Numbered from the stretch's first letter, positions 42,194 through 52,038 are shown. The stretch is 64,000 nt of DNA from Lachnospiraceae bacterium UBA7202 (GCA_002490705.1 DKUO01000046.1:14282-78281), one strand, 5' to 3'. The notes: generated by a model not told the origin, from the letters alone. Numbers and translations: made by a program.

Positions 42194-43327
42194 ATGATTA
42201 ACTTTAACGTGCCCCCTTTCACGGGGAAAGAATTTGAATATATGAGAGAGGCTGTGGAAAATCAGAAGATTTGCGGTGACGGTCCTTTTACCAAAAAATG
42301 CAGCGAGTGGATTGAGAAACAGACCGGCACGGCTAAGTGCCTGCTCACAACTTCCTGTACCCACGCCACAGAGCTGGCGGCGCTTTTGGCTAAGATCAAG
42401 CCGGGGGACGAGGTAATCCTGCCCTCCTATACCTTTGTGTCGACGGCGGATGCCTTCGTGCTGCGGGGAGCAACGGCGGTGTTTGTGGATATCCGGCCTG
42501 ATACCATGAACATAGATGAAAAGCTGATCGAGGATGCCGTCACGGAGCGCACGAAGGCGATTGCGCCGGTGCATTACGCGGGCGTTGGGTGCGAGATGGA
42601 TACGATCATGGATATCGCAAAGCGGCATCATCTGATGGTGGTGGAGGACGCCGCTCAGGGCATTATGGCTTCCTATAAAGGAAAGCCCCTGGGAACCTTC
42701 GGTGAGTTCGGGTGTTTCAGCTTCCACGAGACAAAGAATTTCAGCATGGGTGAGGGCGGCGCGTTGCTGATCCGCGATGAAAAATACATTGAGGATGCGG
42801 AAATTTACAGGGAAAAGGGCACGGACAGGAGCAAGTATTACAGAGGGCAGGTGGACAAGTACCGCTGGCAGGAGTACGGTTCCTCCTATCTGCCAAGCGA
42901 TATGAACGCAGCGTATCTGTATGCGCAGTTAGAGCTTGCGGAGGAAATTACGCAGGCCAGAATGAACAGGTGGAATCAATATCTGGAACTGCTTACGCCG
43001 CTGGCGGAAAGCGGTAGAATTGAACTCCCCTACATTCCTGCGCATTGTGAGCACAATGCCCATATGTTTTACATCAAGACAAAGGATATGGAGGAGAGAG
43101 GCCGCCTGATTGATTATTTGAAGGAAAAAGATATATTGTCGGTGTTCCACTATGTGCCGTTACACTCTGCGCCTGCCGGAAAAAAGTACGGCAGATTTCA
43201 TGGGGAGGACAAGTATACGACGAAGGAGAGCGAGAGGCTCCTGCGGCTTCCGCTGTTCTACAAGCTGACGGAGGACGAGACGGCATATATCGCGGAGCAG
43301 GTAAAGGCATTTTATGATGCCAACTGA
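42194..43327 (+). CDS. rffA: dTDP-4-amino-4,6-dideoxygalactose transaminase (RffA/WecE type)
   Basis: The 377-residue PLP enzyme begins MINFNVPPFTGKEFEYM, close to the classic WecE start, with LLTTSCTHATELAALL, LPSYTFVSTADAFVLRGA, VVEDAAQGIMASYKGKPLG and FSFHETKNFSMGEGG (Lys for the Schiff base). WecE aminates dTDP-4-keto-6-deoxyglucose to dTDP-Fuc4N. GGGAGGAAAGAGT precedes the ATG. No dTDP-glucose pathway gene besides rmlD is in the window, and no Fuc4N acetyltransferase (WecD) is clear, though the GNATs nearby are candidates. Confidence 0.9.
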   Translation: MINFNVPPFTGKEFEYMREAVENQKICGDGPFTKKCSEWIEKQTGTAKCLLTTSCTHATELAALLAKIKPGDEVILPSYTFVSTADAFVLRGATAVFVDIRPDTMNIDEKLIEDAVTERTKAIAPVHYAGVGCEMDTIMDIAKRHHLMVVEDAAQGIMASYKGKPLGTFGEFGCFSFHETKNFSMGEGGALLIRDEKYIEDAEIYREKGTDRSKYYRGQVDKYRWQEYGSSYLPSDMNAAYLYAQLELAEEITQARMNRWNQYLELLTPLAESGRIELPYIPAHCEHNAHMFYIKTKDMEERGRLIDYLKEKDILSVFHYVPLHSAPAGKKYGRFHGEDKYTTKESERLLRLPLFYKLTEDETAYIAEQVKAFYDAN

Positions 43328-43358
43328 CAGACCGCGAAAAGCTTGAGGTATGTGGTGA

Positions 43359-45224
43359 ATGGAACAGGATAGGAAGCAAGGATATAAAAACTGCATACTG
43401 ACGCTAGTAGTCTTGGGAGCCAGTGCGCTCCTGATGGGCTTTTTCTTTGATTTTTACTTTGACATAAACGACGATACCATGATAAGGGACATTATGTCGG
43501 GGGTTTACAGCGGTACACCCGACGGGCATAACATGCAGACGCTCTATCCGCTGGGTGCTTTGCTTGCGCTGTGCTATCGGATATCTGGCGCTTTTCCCTG
43601 GTATGGGGCGTTCCTGTTTTTGTGCCAATTCGGCTGCTTTTTTCTGGTGGGGGTCAGGCTGTGTACTTTGACGGACGTTTTTTGCAGACAGAAGTTTGCG
43701 GGGAAACTGTTCTGCCTTTTGATGCTGGCTCTTTTTCAGTGGGGGATATGGCTCAGCCATATGGTCAATGTTCAATACACGATCACCTGCGGTATGCTTG
43801 TGGGTGCAGCCGTTTTTCTTTTTCTGACGATGCCGGAGGGGGCGCTTTTCGGAAAGGGCACGAGTCCTCTTTCCGTAAAAGCATTTTTGCAAAAAAGCCT
43901 GCCGGCTCTGTTTTTGGTTTTGCTGGCCTTTCACCTTCGGTCGGAAATGGCGCTTCTTACTCTGCCTTTTCTGGGGCTTTCCGGGATTTTTTGCTGGTGG
44001 GAGGATGGACCTGTTTTTGCGAAAAAAAACCTGCAAAAATACGGCGGCCTGTTCCTGCTTCTCTTTGCGGGCATGGGTCTTTCTCTTGGAGTGGACAGTC
44101 TGGCCTACGGTGGGGAGTGGCGGACGTTCCGGCAGTTTTTTAACGACAGGACAACGATTTACGACTTTTATCCCGAAGTATTGCCGCAGGAAACCCTTGA
44201 TGAGAATTTAGAAAAGCTGGGCGTTCCTTTTGGCGCGCAAATTCTGCTCACCAATTATAACTTCGGCCTCGACGAGAGGATCGACGCGCAGATGCTCTCG
44301 GATGTGGCGGCTTATGCGAAGGAGCATGTGGGCGGCGAGAGGGACTGGGGAGCGGTTTTTAAGGAAAAACTGTGGCTTTATTGTTACAGAAGCCTTCATG
44401 TTGGCGACGCGCCCTATAATTTTTTAGTCATTTTAGGATATGGAGTTAATATAATAGCGATTGTTATCTTAATGTGGCGGGATGTGCGGCAGCTGCTCCC
44501 TGCGGCAATTCGTCTTTGCCTGATTTTTTTGGTGAGAAGCGCTCTGTGGATGTTTGTGTTACTGCGGGGACGCGACCCGGAGCGGATCACCCATCCCCTC
44601 TATCTGGTGGAGTTTTGTCTGCTGGCGGGGCTGTTTTTATCGTACCTGTGGCGGAAAGCGGCGAATGATTCGGCGGTTTCGCGGCGCGGGAATTTTGCGG
44701 CCGGACGAAATATTTTGTTTGGCGCGGCTGCGGCGCTTCTTCTTCTCTCTGCGTGGGGGCTGTGGAAGGGCTTTCCTGCGGTGCGGGCCGATCAGGCGAG
44801 GCGGCAGGGGATCAATAGAGAATGGGAGTCTATCGATACCTATTGCCGGGCGCATCCGAACACGTTTTATTTTGAGGACGTCTACTCCGCCGTGGCCTTT
44901 TCGGGGAAGCTTTTGGAATGCCGGGATCATACGCTGGCAAATTATGACATAGCGGGGGGCTGGATGTGCAAGAGCCCGCTGTACCAAAAAAAGCTTGCGG
45001 CGTTTGGCATTGAGGCGGCTGAGGATGCGCTGGCGGAGGGGCAGGCGTACTTTATCATGTCGCGCGAGGAGGAAAGTCTGCGGGGGCTTTCCTGGATGGA
45101 AGTTCCCTACACGGAAAAGGGCATGGCCGTGTATATCGAGAAGTGTGACGAGATAAGCGAAAATTATAGCGTGCATCAGGTGATTCCCGTTTCGGAGACC
45201 GGACAGCTTCAGGGGGAGAGGTAG
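43359..45224 (+). CDS. Polytopic membrane protein, GT-C-like
   Basis: The 621-residue protein has about 10-12 TMs. The first outer loop has FDINDDTMIRDIMSGVYSGT followed by NMQTLYPLGALLALCYR; the paired acidic NDD is in the GT-C loop position. The C-terminal 130 residues are outer and soluble. I cannot name the family, although similar proteins are common in clostridial glycan loci. It is followed directly by a GNAT with no gap, so the two are co-expressed. Confidence 0.6.
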   Translation: MEQDRKQGYKNCILTLVVLGASALLMGFFFDFYFDINDDTMIRDIMSGVYSGTPDGHNMQTLYPLGALLALCYRISGAFPWYGAFLFLCQFGCFFLVGVRLCTLTDVFCRQKFAGKLFCLLMLALFQWGIWLSHMVNVQYTITCGMLVGAAVFLFLTMPEGALFGKGTSPLSVKAFLQKSLPALFLVLLAFHLRSEMALLTLPFLGLSGIFCWWEDGPVFAKKNLQKYGGLFLLLFAGMGLSLGVDSLAYGGEWRTFRQFFNDRTTIYDFYPEVLPQETLDENLEKLGVPFGAQILLTNYNFGLDERIDAQMLSDVAAYAKEHVGGERDWGAVFKEKLWLYCYRSLHVGDAPYNFLVILGYGVNIIAIVILMWRDVRQLLPAAIRLCLIFLVRSALWMFVLLRGRDPERITHPLYLVEFCLLAGLFLSYLWRKAANDSAVSRRGNFAAGRNILFGAAAALLLLSAWGLWKGFPAVRADQARRQGINREWESIDTYCRAHPNTFYFEDVYSAVAFSGKLLECRDHTLANYDIAGGWMCKSPLYQKKLAAFGIEAAEDALAEGQAYFIMSREEESLRGLSWMEVPYTEKGMAVYIEKCDEISENYSVHQVIPVSETGQLQGER

Positions 45225-45761
45225 ATGAGTGTGGAGAAGGTGCATCTGCGGCCGATCACGGCGGCGGATACAGCAAAAATCGTAGCTTGGCGGAACAAGG
45301 AGTTTGTGAGAAAAAATTTTATTTACCAACAGCCCTTCACGGAAGAAGGCCATATGGCGTGGTTTCGTGAACAGGTGGAGTCGGGACGGGTGGCCCAGTT
45401 TATCATCTGTGTGGAAGACAGGGAAATCGGCAGCGTCTATCTGCGGGACATCGACAGGGAGGCAGGAACGGCTGAGTACGGCGTTTTTATCGGTGAAAAG
45501 GAAGCCTTTGGCCATGGCTACGGCACAGCGGCAGCGAAGCTGGCGCTTGCTTACGGTTTTGAAACCCTTCATCTGCAAAAAATTTTTCTGCGTCTTCTGG
45601 AAGACAATGGGGGCGCAAGAAAAAGTTATTTGAAGGCGGGTTTCCGGGTGATGGAAGACAGGCGGGAATCGGTTGCGCTGGAGCAGGGTGTGAGAGAGGT
45701 TCTCTTTATGGAAATAGGGTTCGCGGAATGGAAAGCGATCCGCGGCAAGGAGGAGATATGA
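45225..45761 (+). CDS. GNAT acetyltransferase, candidate PseH
   Basis: The 178-residue RimJ/RimL-like GNAT has VHLRPITAADTAKIVAWRNK, IGSVYLRDIDREAGTAEYGV, KEAFGHGYGTAAAKLALAYG (the acetyl-CoA Q/G-x-G-x-G/A loop) and NGGARKSYLKAGF. PseH, which acetylates the PseC product at N4, belongs to this GNAT group, starts with a WRN segment of the same kind and has this length. No other gene here fits the PseH step better. It is 10 kb from the rest of the pathway, so the assignment is inference. Confidence 0.72.
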   Translation: MSVEKVHLRPITAADTAKIVAWRNKEFVRKNFIYQQPFTEEGHMAWFREQVESGRVAQFIICVEDREIGSVYLRDIDREAGTAEYGVFIGEKEAFGHGYGTAAAKLALAYGFETLHLQKIFLRLLEDNGGARKSYLKAGFRVMEDRRESVALEQGVREVLFMEIGFAEWKAIRGKEEI

Positions 45762-46699
45762 GTAAACTTGTCAGTTTTGTGATCCCCTGCTACCGGTCGT
45801 CACAGACCATCGGCGGGGTGGTGGAAGAGATTGATACGGCGATGAAAGGGCTGGCCGGGTACAAGTATGAGATTGTGTTGGTAAACGATGCCTCGCCGGA
45901 CGATACTTTTGAGGTAATTCGTACGCTTTGTACGGGGCGCAGAGATATCTGCGGGGTGAATCTGGCCAAGAACTTCGGACAGCACGCGGCTTTGATGGCG
46001 GGATTTCGCCATGCGCGGGGTGATGTGGTGGTTTGTCTGGATGACGACGGACAGACGCCCGCCGGCGAAGTCGGGAAGCTGCTCGATAAGCTGGAGGAAG
46101 GCTATGATGTGGTTTATGCCAAGTATGCGCACAAACAGCATTCGCTGTTTCGCAACTTCGGCAGCAGAATCAATGACCGAATGACCCGGATTATGCTGGG
46201 AAAGCCGAAGGAGCTCTATATTTCCAGCTATTTTGTTATGAAGAAATTTGTGGCGGAGGAACTGATTCGTTATGAGAACCCGTTTCCCTATGTGATCGGG
46301 CTTGTGCTGCGCACCACGAAAAAAATTGCCAATGTGGAGGTGACGCACCGGGAACGCGAGATCGGGACGTCCGGCTATACGCTGGGAAAACTGTTGGGGT
46401 TGTGGTTTAACGGATTTACGGCTTTCAGCATAAAACCGCTTCGCATAGCGACAGTGATCGGCGTTGCTTCCGCCTGCGGAGGATTTCTATACGGCATCTA
46501 TACGATTGTCAAGAAGTTTGTCAATCCGGCTGTTCCGGTGGGATTCAGCGCCATGATGGCGGCGCTTGTATTTTTTTGCGGGCTGATTCTTATGATGTTA
46601 GGGATGATCGGCGAGTATATTGGGCGGATCTATATTTCTATGAATAATTCCCCTCAGTATGTGATCAGAGAGTGTGTGGATGGACGAGATGCAGAGTGA
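45758..46699 (+). CDS. Polyisoprenyl-phosphate glycosyltransferase (GtrB/ArnC-like GT2)
   Basis: The start at 45758 follows AAGGAGGAGAT and overlaps the GNAT stop. The 313-residue protein has VSFVIPCYRSSQTIGGVVEE, LVNDASPDDTFEV, CLDDDGQTPAGEV (acidic metal site) and two C-terminal TMs (about 233-255 and 268-292), ending IGRIYISMNNSPQYVIRE. This is the ArnC/GtrB pattern for charging undecaprenyl phosphate with a single sugar. It may supply the GT-C-like proteins around it. Overlap with the next gene is about 20 bases. Confidence 0.87.
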   Translation: MSKLVSFVIPCYRSSQTIGGVVEEIDTAMKGLAGYKYEIVLVNDASPDDTFEVIRTLCTGRRDICGVNLAKNFGQHAALMAGFRHARGDVVVCLDDDGQTPAGEVGKLLDKLEEGYDVVYAKYAHKQHSLFRNFGSRINDRMTRIMLGKPKELYISSYFVMKKFVAEELIRYENPFPYVIGLVLRTTKKIANVEVTHREREIGTSGYTLGKLLGLWFNGFTAFSIKPLRIATVIGVASACGGFLYGIYTIVKKFVNPAVPVGFSAMMAALVFFCGLILMMLGMIGEYIGRIYISMNNSPQYVIRECVDGRDAE

Positions 46700-48374
46700 T
46701 AAAAAACAGAGCGCAAACAGAAGTCGTTTGATTGCCGGTGTTTTTTCCCTTTTATTTTCGGCGGGGATCTTGTTTGGCGCGCGGCTGGACAGTGTGGACA
46801 ATGTGGATATCAGGGACTGGAAACTGTGGGTTTCCGTTCTTGTACTGACCCTTATTTTTTCTGGTCTTGTGCCGCTTTTGTGGCGTCTGTTAGATTTGCT
46901 GCAACAAAAATGGATAGGAAGGAAAGCGGATGCCGGGGAAAAGGAAGAGCGCGGAAAAACGGTGCTGTATCCTTTTTTGTTTCTGCTTCTATGCTGGCTT
47001 CCCGTGTTTCTGGCAGTATATCCCGGTTTTTTTGTCTACGATGCGCAGGAGGAATATGTGCAGGTGGCGTCCAGGACGTTTTCCACCCATCATCCCCTTG
47101 TGCATGTGCTTCTTCTCGGCGGGATGGTCTGCGGCGTCCACAAACTGACGGATTCCTATAATCTGGGTATCGCCTGCTATACCGTTTTGCAGATGCTGTT
47201 TGTGGCGGGAGGTTTTACCTTTCTGTTTTGGTATCTCCGCAAAAAAGGGATTCCCCGTGTTGTCCGCCTGATCGGGCTGGTTTATCTGGGGCTGTTTCCT
47301 ACGGTGGTGATGTTTACCCTTTGTTCGGCGAAGGACGGACTGTTCACGACGGCATTGCTGCTTTTGTTGATCTGTCTTCTGGAAATGGGGATGCAGGAGT
47401 CCTTTTTTTCCTCAAAGGGCTGGCGGCTTCTCTTTGTGTTGAGCGGTATGGCCATGATGCTTCTTCGGAACAACGGCTTTTACGCTTTTCTTGTGATGAT
47501 CCCCATTCTGCTTGTCTTACAGAGAAAACAGTGGAGACAGGTGCTTTTTCTGGGAGCCCTTGCGGTGGCGGGATGCCTTTTGGTAAACGGCGGCTTAAAG
47601 ACAGCGCTCCACGCACAGAGCGGTGAATATCAGGAAATCCTGACTGTGCCGATTCAGCAGCTGGCCAGAACTTACAAATATGCGCCGGAGGTCTTCTCGG
47701 AGGAGGACAGGGAGATCTTATATGAGGTTTTGCCTGAGGAGGCGCTCTCCCTGTACACGCCAAGGCTTTCCGATCCGGTAAAATACCGCTTTGACAATGC
47801 GGCTTTTGCAAGGGATAAGGCGAAGTACGCCGGACTTTGGATGCGGGTGGGATTAAAAAAACCGCTCGTTTATCTCAACGCATGGTGGTTGACTTCTTAC
47901 GGCTTCTGGTATCCGAATACGGTGATTAATGTGTACGGCGGCAATACGGTTTTCACGTTTACCTATAAGGACAATTCCTATTTCGGCTACGAGGTGGAAG
48001 AGCCGGGGTTCAGGGAGAGTAAAATTCCGTGGCTTGACGAGGTGTACCGCAAACTGTCTTTGGAGGTTTGGAAGGAAAAGGTGCCGGTTGTCTCCTGGCT
48101 GTTTTCTCCGGGGGGTATGTTCTGGCTTTATGCATTCCTTTTCACATGGCTTTTAAATAACAGACGATATGAAATACTGTATCCGTTTTTGCCGATTTTT
48201 CTGTTGTGGCTGACGGTTCTTTTGGGTCCCACCTATCTGCCCCGGTATGTGTTGTTTTTATGGTACGGATTTCCGCTGCTTCTTGGAATGACCGGAATGG
48301 GTGCGGCCCGGACTCAGCCTGTTGTAAAAGTCCCGGAAAACTGCTATGATACTTTACTGGAAGGAGAAGAGTAG
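46680..48374 (+). CDS. DUF6020-like polytopic membrane protein
   Basis: The start is uncertain among GTG 46674, ATG 46680 and ATG 46689, all inside the previous gene's end. About 564 residues and 11-12 TMs. LPVFLAVYPGFFVYDAQEEY and STHHPLVHVLLLGGM form the first outer loop, with FYDAQ and HHP as conserved-looking elements of the DUF6020 family, a group near GT-C enzymes in surface glycan loci. CSAKDGLFTTALLLLLICLL follows. Its function is not established; lipid-linked sugar transfer is the likeliest role. Confidence 0.68.
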   Translation: MDEMQSDKKQSANRSRLIAGVFSLLFSAGILFGARLDSVDNVDIRDWKLWVSVLVLTLIFSGLVPLLWRLLDLLQQKWIGRKADAGEKEERGKTVLYPFLFLLLCWLPVFLAVYPGFFVYDAQEEYVQVASRTFSTHHPLVHVLLLGGMVCGVHKLTDSYNLGIACYTVLQMLFVAGGFTFLFWYLRKKGIPRVVRLIGLVYLGLFPTVVMFTLCSAKDGLFTTALLLLLICLLEMGMQESFFSSKGWRLLFVLSGMAMMLLRNNGFYAFLVMIPILLVLQRKQWRQVLFLGALAVAGCLLVNGGLKTALHAQSGEYQEILTVPIQQLARTYKYAPEVFSEEDREILYEVLPEEALSLYTPRLSDPVKYRFDNAAFARDKAKYAGLWMRVGLKKPLVYLNAWWLTSYGFWYPNTVINVYGGNTVFTFTYKDNSYFGYEVEEPGFRESKIPWLDEVYRKLSLEVWKEKVPVVSWLFSPGGMFWLYAFLFTWLLNNRRYEILYPFLPIFLLWLTVLLGPTYLPRYVLFLWYGFPLLLGMTGMGAARTQPVVKVPENCYDTLLEGEE

Positions 48375-49421
48375 ATGCAGACAGATCGTCTCGAGGAGAA
48401 GGCCGGCGGCAGAATTTACTGGATAGAGTGTATCCGGGTCTTTTCCGCATTTCTGGTGGTAATGCAGCACAGCCTTTCGGGGGTATGGACAACGCTGCCG
48501 CCTGAGACATGGGAATGGAAAGTGATTAATGCGGCTTTTCTCCTGTCCAGATGCGCAGTGCCTGTTTTCTTTATGTGCAGCGGTATGGGAATGCTGGAGA
48601 AGGAGCGTTCGCTGGAGAGCATATTTAAAAAAAATATAGGGAAGGTTTTAAAGCTTTATGTGCTGTGGATGCTGGTTTACGGTGTGCGGGACGGCATTTC
48701 TCTTGTCATGGAAGGCAGCGGGAGCGTCCGCACGATTATAAACGCCTTTTTGAAGGACATTCTTTTCGGACAGTATCACACATGGTTTATTATGACGCTG
48801 ATTGGCTTGTATCTGATTACGCCTTTTCTGTATGAGATTGTCCGAAGGGAGAAATATATAAAATATTTTTTGGCGTTGTCCATTTTGTTTACGGTGGTTC
48901 TGCCTGCCATCGGCAGCATAGAGGGCTTTGAGCGTCTGAACGCTGCGTTTGAAACCGTAAACATGAGATTTGTCACCGGCTGGGTGATGTATTATGTGCT
49001 GGGATATTATCTTTCCCGGATCACATGGAGCTACAGCAGAAAAAAGGCGGCAGCTATCGCCGGCATTGTATTTTTCCTCAGCTATCTGTCTGCTTTTTAT
49101 ATCAGCAGTGCAGTGTCCGCCGGAAGCGGAGAAGCCGTTCAGACAGCATACGGGGAATTTGCGCCGTTGGGCTTGCTCGTCAACACATCGCTCCTGATGT
49201 TGTTTCGGATATTGATATCGTCCGGGGAAGCTAAAAAATGGGCTGTAGTGCTGGGAAGCTGCGGCGGCGGAATCTATCTGATGCACCCGCTGCTTTTGCC
49301 GGTTGCATCCTGTTTCTCCGGAATCAGCCGGGCTGCGGGAGGTGTGCTGGTTTATCTCATGGCGCTTGCCATCTGTCTGGTTATCGGAAAAATCAGCCGT
49401 GCGGTTTTTAAGTCCGTATAA
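48375..49421 (+). CDS. Acyltransferase family 3 membrane protein
   Basis: The start at 48375 directly follows the previous stop, with GGAAGGAGAAGAG upstream. The 348-residue protein has IYWIECIRVFSAFLVVMQHS, the Arg-to-His spacing of Acyl_transf_3 enzymes, about ten TMs, WFIMTLIGLYLITPFLYEI and GGGIYLMHPLL near the end. It most resembles WecH/YiaH-like O-acetyltransferases. It would acylate a surface sugar. The next gene has its own promoter, so this is the likely end of a transcript. Confidence 0.88.
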   Translation: MQTDRLEEKAGGRIYWIECIRVFSAFLVVMQHSLSGVWTTLPPETWEWKVINAAFLLSRCAVPVFFMCSGMGMLEKERSLESIFKKNIGKVLKLYVLWMLVYGVRDGISLVMEGSGSVRTIINAFLKDILFGQYHTWFIMTLIGLYLITPFLYEIVRREKYIKYFLALSILFTVVLPAIGSIEGFERLNAAFETVNMRFVTGWVMYYVLGYYLSRITWSYSRKKAAAIAGIVFFLSYLSAFYISSAVSAGSGEAVQTAYGEFAPLGLLVNTSLLMLFRILISSGEAKKWAVVLGSCGGGIYLMHPLLLPVASCFSGISRAAGGVLVYLMALAICLVIGKISRAVFKSV

Positions 49422-49450
49422 TTGTAAAAAAATACGGGGAGTGATATACT
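49422..49450 (+). promoter_or_regulatory. Promoter of the O-antigen-ligase-like gene
   Basis: TTGTAA (49422-49427), a 17-bp spacer and TATACT (49445-49450) with TG one base upstream. It lies 44 bases before the start codon. Confidence 0.65.
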
Positions 49451-49493
49451 AACCGCAGAAGAAAAAAGAACTGTTAAAATGTAGAGGAAACTT

Positions 49494-52022
49494 ATGAATC
49501 GAATTTTAAATAAAAGACAAGCCATCTGTGGTACGGTCTGGATTCTGGTAGTGTGCGCGGCGCTGGCGCTTTGGCCGCTTCGCCTGATTCACGAGGAAGT
49601 GCGGTCCGTAAGCGGCAGTGAAAAAGCGGAGATCTCGGAGGCGGTCAATGCGGACCATGTGGTACAGCAGAGATTTATCGCCCAGTACGACAGACTGAAG
49701 AATATCGAGATTTATCTGGCTGACGTGACAAGGGGAGACAAGTTTAATTTTGTGCTCCGCGACGCGTCCATGCAGACGTTGATGCAGCAGGTGATAAGTA
49801 CCGGAGATATGGAGACGATTCCCGGTTATTGCAGGATACAGGTAAATATTGACACGGAGGTGGGGCGGGATTATTATTTTCTGCTTCAGGGGGTGGAGTC
49901 GGAGTTTCATGTGGCTTACGCCGACAATACGGGAGATCATGCCAATATTTATATCAGCGCGAGCGCCTACGACGGTGTGGAAGACCCGGAGCGGTGCGTG
50001 ATTGCGGACTATAGCTATGAGGTGCCTCTGCGCAAGGGAAAAACGTTTGCCCTTGACGCGGTTTTTCTGCTTTTGGGTGTGTCTGCCACCTGGTTCTTTT
50101 CGGCTTACTATAGGAAACACCCGGAGCGCAACACGCTCCTTACGGTGGAACGGGCGATGCGCTTTGTGTTAAATCCGTTCATTGTGGCGGTGGGCGCGGC
50201 CTGTGCGGTGGCGGTAGGCCCCTGCCATGTTCTGACGACGGATATCTACTCGATTCTTTTTTACGAGGTGGGCGTGCTTCTTGCCGTGGCGGTCAGCCTT
50301 TATGCGGTGAACCATGACAGGACAGGACTTGCGTCGGACAGGACTGTTATCAAGGTAATGCAAAACAGATGGCAGGATGATCTACAGTCGGTTATGTTTG
50401 CGGGGGCGATCTGGGGATGCTGTAATTACATGAACGCCCTGTATGAGATTCATCATACGGTGGCATACAGACAGACCCTTATTTTCTTTGCGCTTGCGCT
50501 GATCGTCACCTATGAAAAGAAAGAACTCTTTAACTGGATGAATCTGCTTCTGGCCGTTGTGGCGGCAGTGGCCGGGCCCATGTACTATAAAAATGCGCTG
50601 GCGGCGCTTGTGGATCAGGCGGTATTGGCGGGAAAGACAGCGCCGGATGAGCTGGAGCTTTTGGCTTTGAAGTTGACGGTGTGGTGTGGCATTCTTGCCG
50701 CATTTGTAATACTTAACACGCTGACGCTTCTGTGCAGAAGGAAAATTCGGGGGATATCTGTGCCCTACGGTATTTTGGTGGGCGTTTTTTTTGCCTTGAT
50801 CATTTTCTACCGTAATACCAGAGGATGGCCTATTTTTTTGGTATGTATCTTTACCCTTTACTACCTGCGCATGGCGGCCGGTGTAAAAAAGGCGGTATTG
50901 CTGCACAATATAGTAAATGGCATATTGCTTCATTTTGTCTTGACGGTGGGATATTGTCTGCTGCACAGGCCCTACATGTATTTTCGGTATTACCGCTATC
51001 CGTTCCATTTCCATACGGTGACGATTTCCGCTGTGTATCTGGCCTTGGTGGTTTGCGCGGCGTTAATTAAATTTATGGACGCCTACGGAAGAAAGCCGAG
51101 TCTTGCGGGTACGTATAAGGAGCTTGCGGTGTTTGGCCTTTCGGCTATGTACCTTTTGTTTACGCTGTCACGCACCGGATATCTTTCGATTTTTGTGACG
51201 GCGGTTGTGGCGATTCCGCTGGCGTTTTTTTCGGGGAAGGAGTTTTCGCTGCGGGAGAAGTGGCAGCGCTTCCTGCGGGGAGTGGGTTTGATGGCGCTTG
51301 CCGTGATTGTGGCCTTTCCCATCGCTTTTACGGCGCAGAGGGCCATCCCGGCTGCTGCGGCGGATATCAGAGCTCATGAAATAGAGGAGTTCCCCTCGGA
51401 ACTGGTACACGGCAGGGATATGGATTCCTATTATTATATTACGGTGGAGCGTTTTATTCAGACCTTTCAGATGAAGGTGCTGGGTATTCCGGAGGAAAAG
51501 TGTCTGAATGCTTTTCTCTATTTCAGCAGAGGGAACGGGGAGTCGGAATACAGGAGCCCTTATCTGGAAAATGGAGGAAAGAGACTGCTGGCTTCTGCGG
51601 AGGATATGGCGGCGGCAGAACAAGCGGAGGAGGAGTCCTACACAAACGGAAGATTATATATATTTAAACAGTATTATGAAAGATTAAACAGGAACGGACA
51701 TGACGATATGGGTGTGATGGAGCCGGATGGGAATTATCTGGCACATGCGCATAACATATATTTACAGGTGGCTTATGACCACGGCATTTTTGTGGGAGGC
51801 GTATTCCTGCTGTTGGGCATAGGGACGCTTGTGCAGGCCTGGATTTATTTTAGACGGCACAGAGAAGACAGGGAGTGCGCCTTGTTTCCGCTGGCGCTGC
51901 TAATTTTGTTTGCAGTGGCGGGATTGACGGAGTGGATTTTTCATCCCTGCTGTCCGATTGCCTGCTGTCTGCTCCTGACCATGGGGCCGCTGCTTGTTGA
52001 TATACGAAAGGACGAAGCTTAG
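49494..52022 (+). CDS. O-antigen ligase/polymerase-like protein with extra outer domain
   Basis: The 842-residue protein has a TM at about 12-30, then an outer region of about 150 residues rich in beta-strand sequence (RFIAQYDRLKNIEIYLADVT onward), then about 12 TMs. Near the end it has LAHAHNIYLQVAYDHGIFVG, the Wzy_C/WaaL signature (HxHN, GIxG). It therefore belongs to the O-antigen ligase superfamily, which joins lipid-linked glycans to an acceptor or polymerises them. The N-terminal outer domain is an addition relative to the usual 400-450 residues. No acceptor can be deduced. A second polymerase-like gene (15869) is in the window. Confidence 0.78.
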   Translation: MNRILNKRQAICGTVWILVVCAALALWPLRLIHEEVRSVSGSEKAEISEAVNADHVVQQRFIAQYDRLKNIEIYLADVTRGDKFNFVLRDASMQTLMQQVISTGDMETIPGYCRIQVNIDTEVGRDYYFLLQGVESEFHVAYADNTGDHANIYISASAYDGVEDPERCVIADYSYEVPLRKGKTFALDAVFLLLGVSATWFFSAYYRKHPERNTLLTVERAMRFVLNPFIVAVGAACAVAVGPCHVLTTDIYSILFYEVGVLLAVAVSLYAVNHDRTGLASDRTVIKVMQNRWQDDLQSVMFAGAIWGCCNYMNALYEIHHTVAYRQTLIFFALALIVTYEKKELFNWMNLLLAVVAAVAGPMYYKNALAALVDQAVLAGKTAPDELELLALKLTVWCGILAAFVILNTLTLLCRRKIRGISVPYGILVGVFFALIIFYRNTRGWPIFLVCIFTLYYLRMAAGVKKAVLLHNIVNGILLHFVLTVGYCLLHRPYMYFRYYRYPFHFHTVTISAVYLALVVCAALIKFMDAYGRKPSLAGTYKELAVFGLSAMYLLFTLSRTGYLSIFVTAVVAIPLAFFSGKEFSLREKWQRFLRGVGLMALAVIVAFPIAFTAQRAIPAAAADIRAHEIEEFPSELVHGRDMDSYYYITVERFIQTFQMKVLGIPEEKCLNAFLYFSRGNGESEYRSPYLENGGKRLLASAEDMAAAEQAEEESYTNGRLYIFKQYYERLNRNGHDDMGVMEPDGNYLAHAHNIYLQVAYDHGIFVGGVFLLLGIGTLVQAWIYFRRHREDRECALFPLALLILFAVAGLTEWIFHPCCPIACCLLLTMGPLLVDIRKDEA

Positions 52023-52038
52023 AAAAACGGATACAGTT

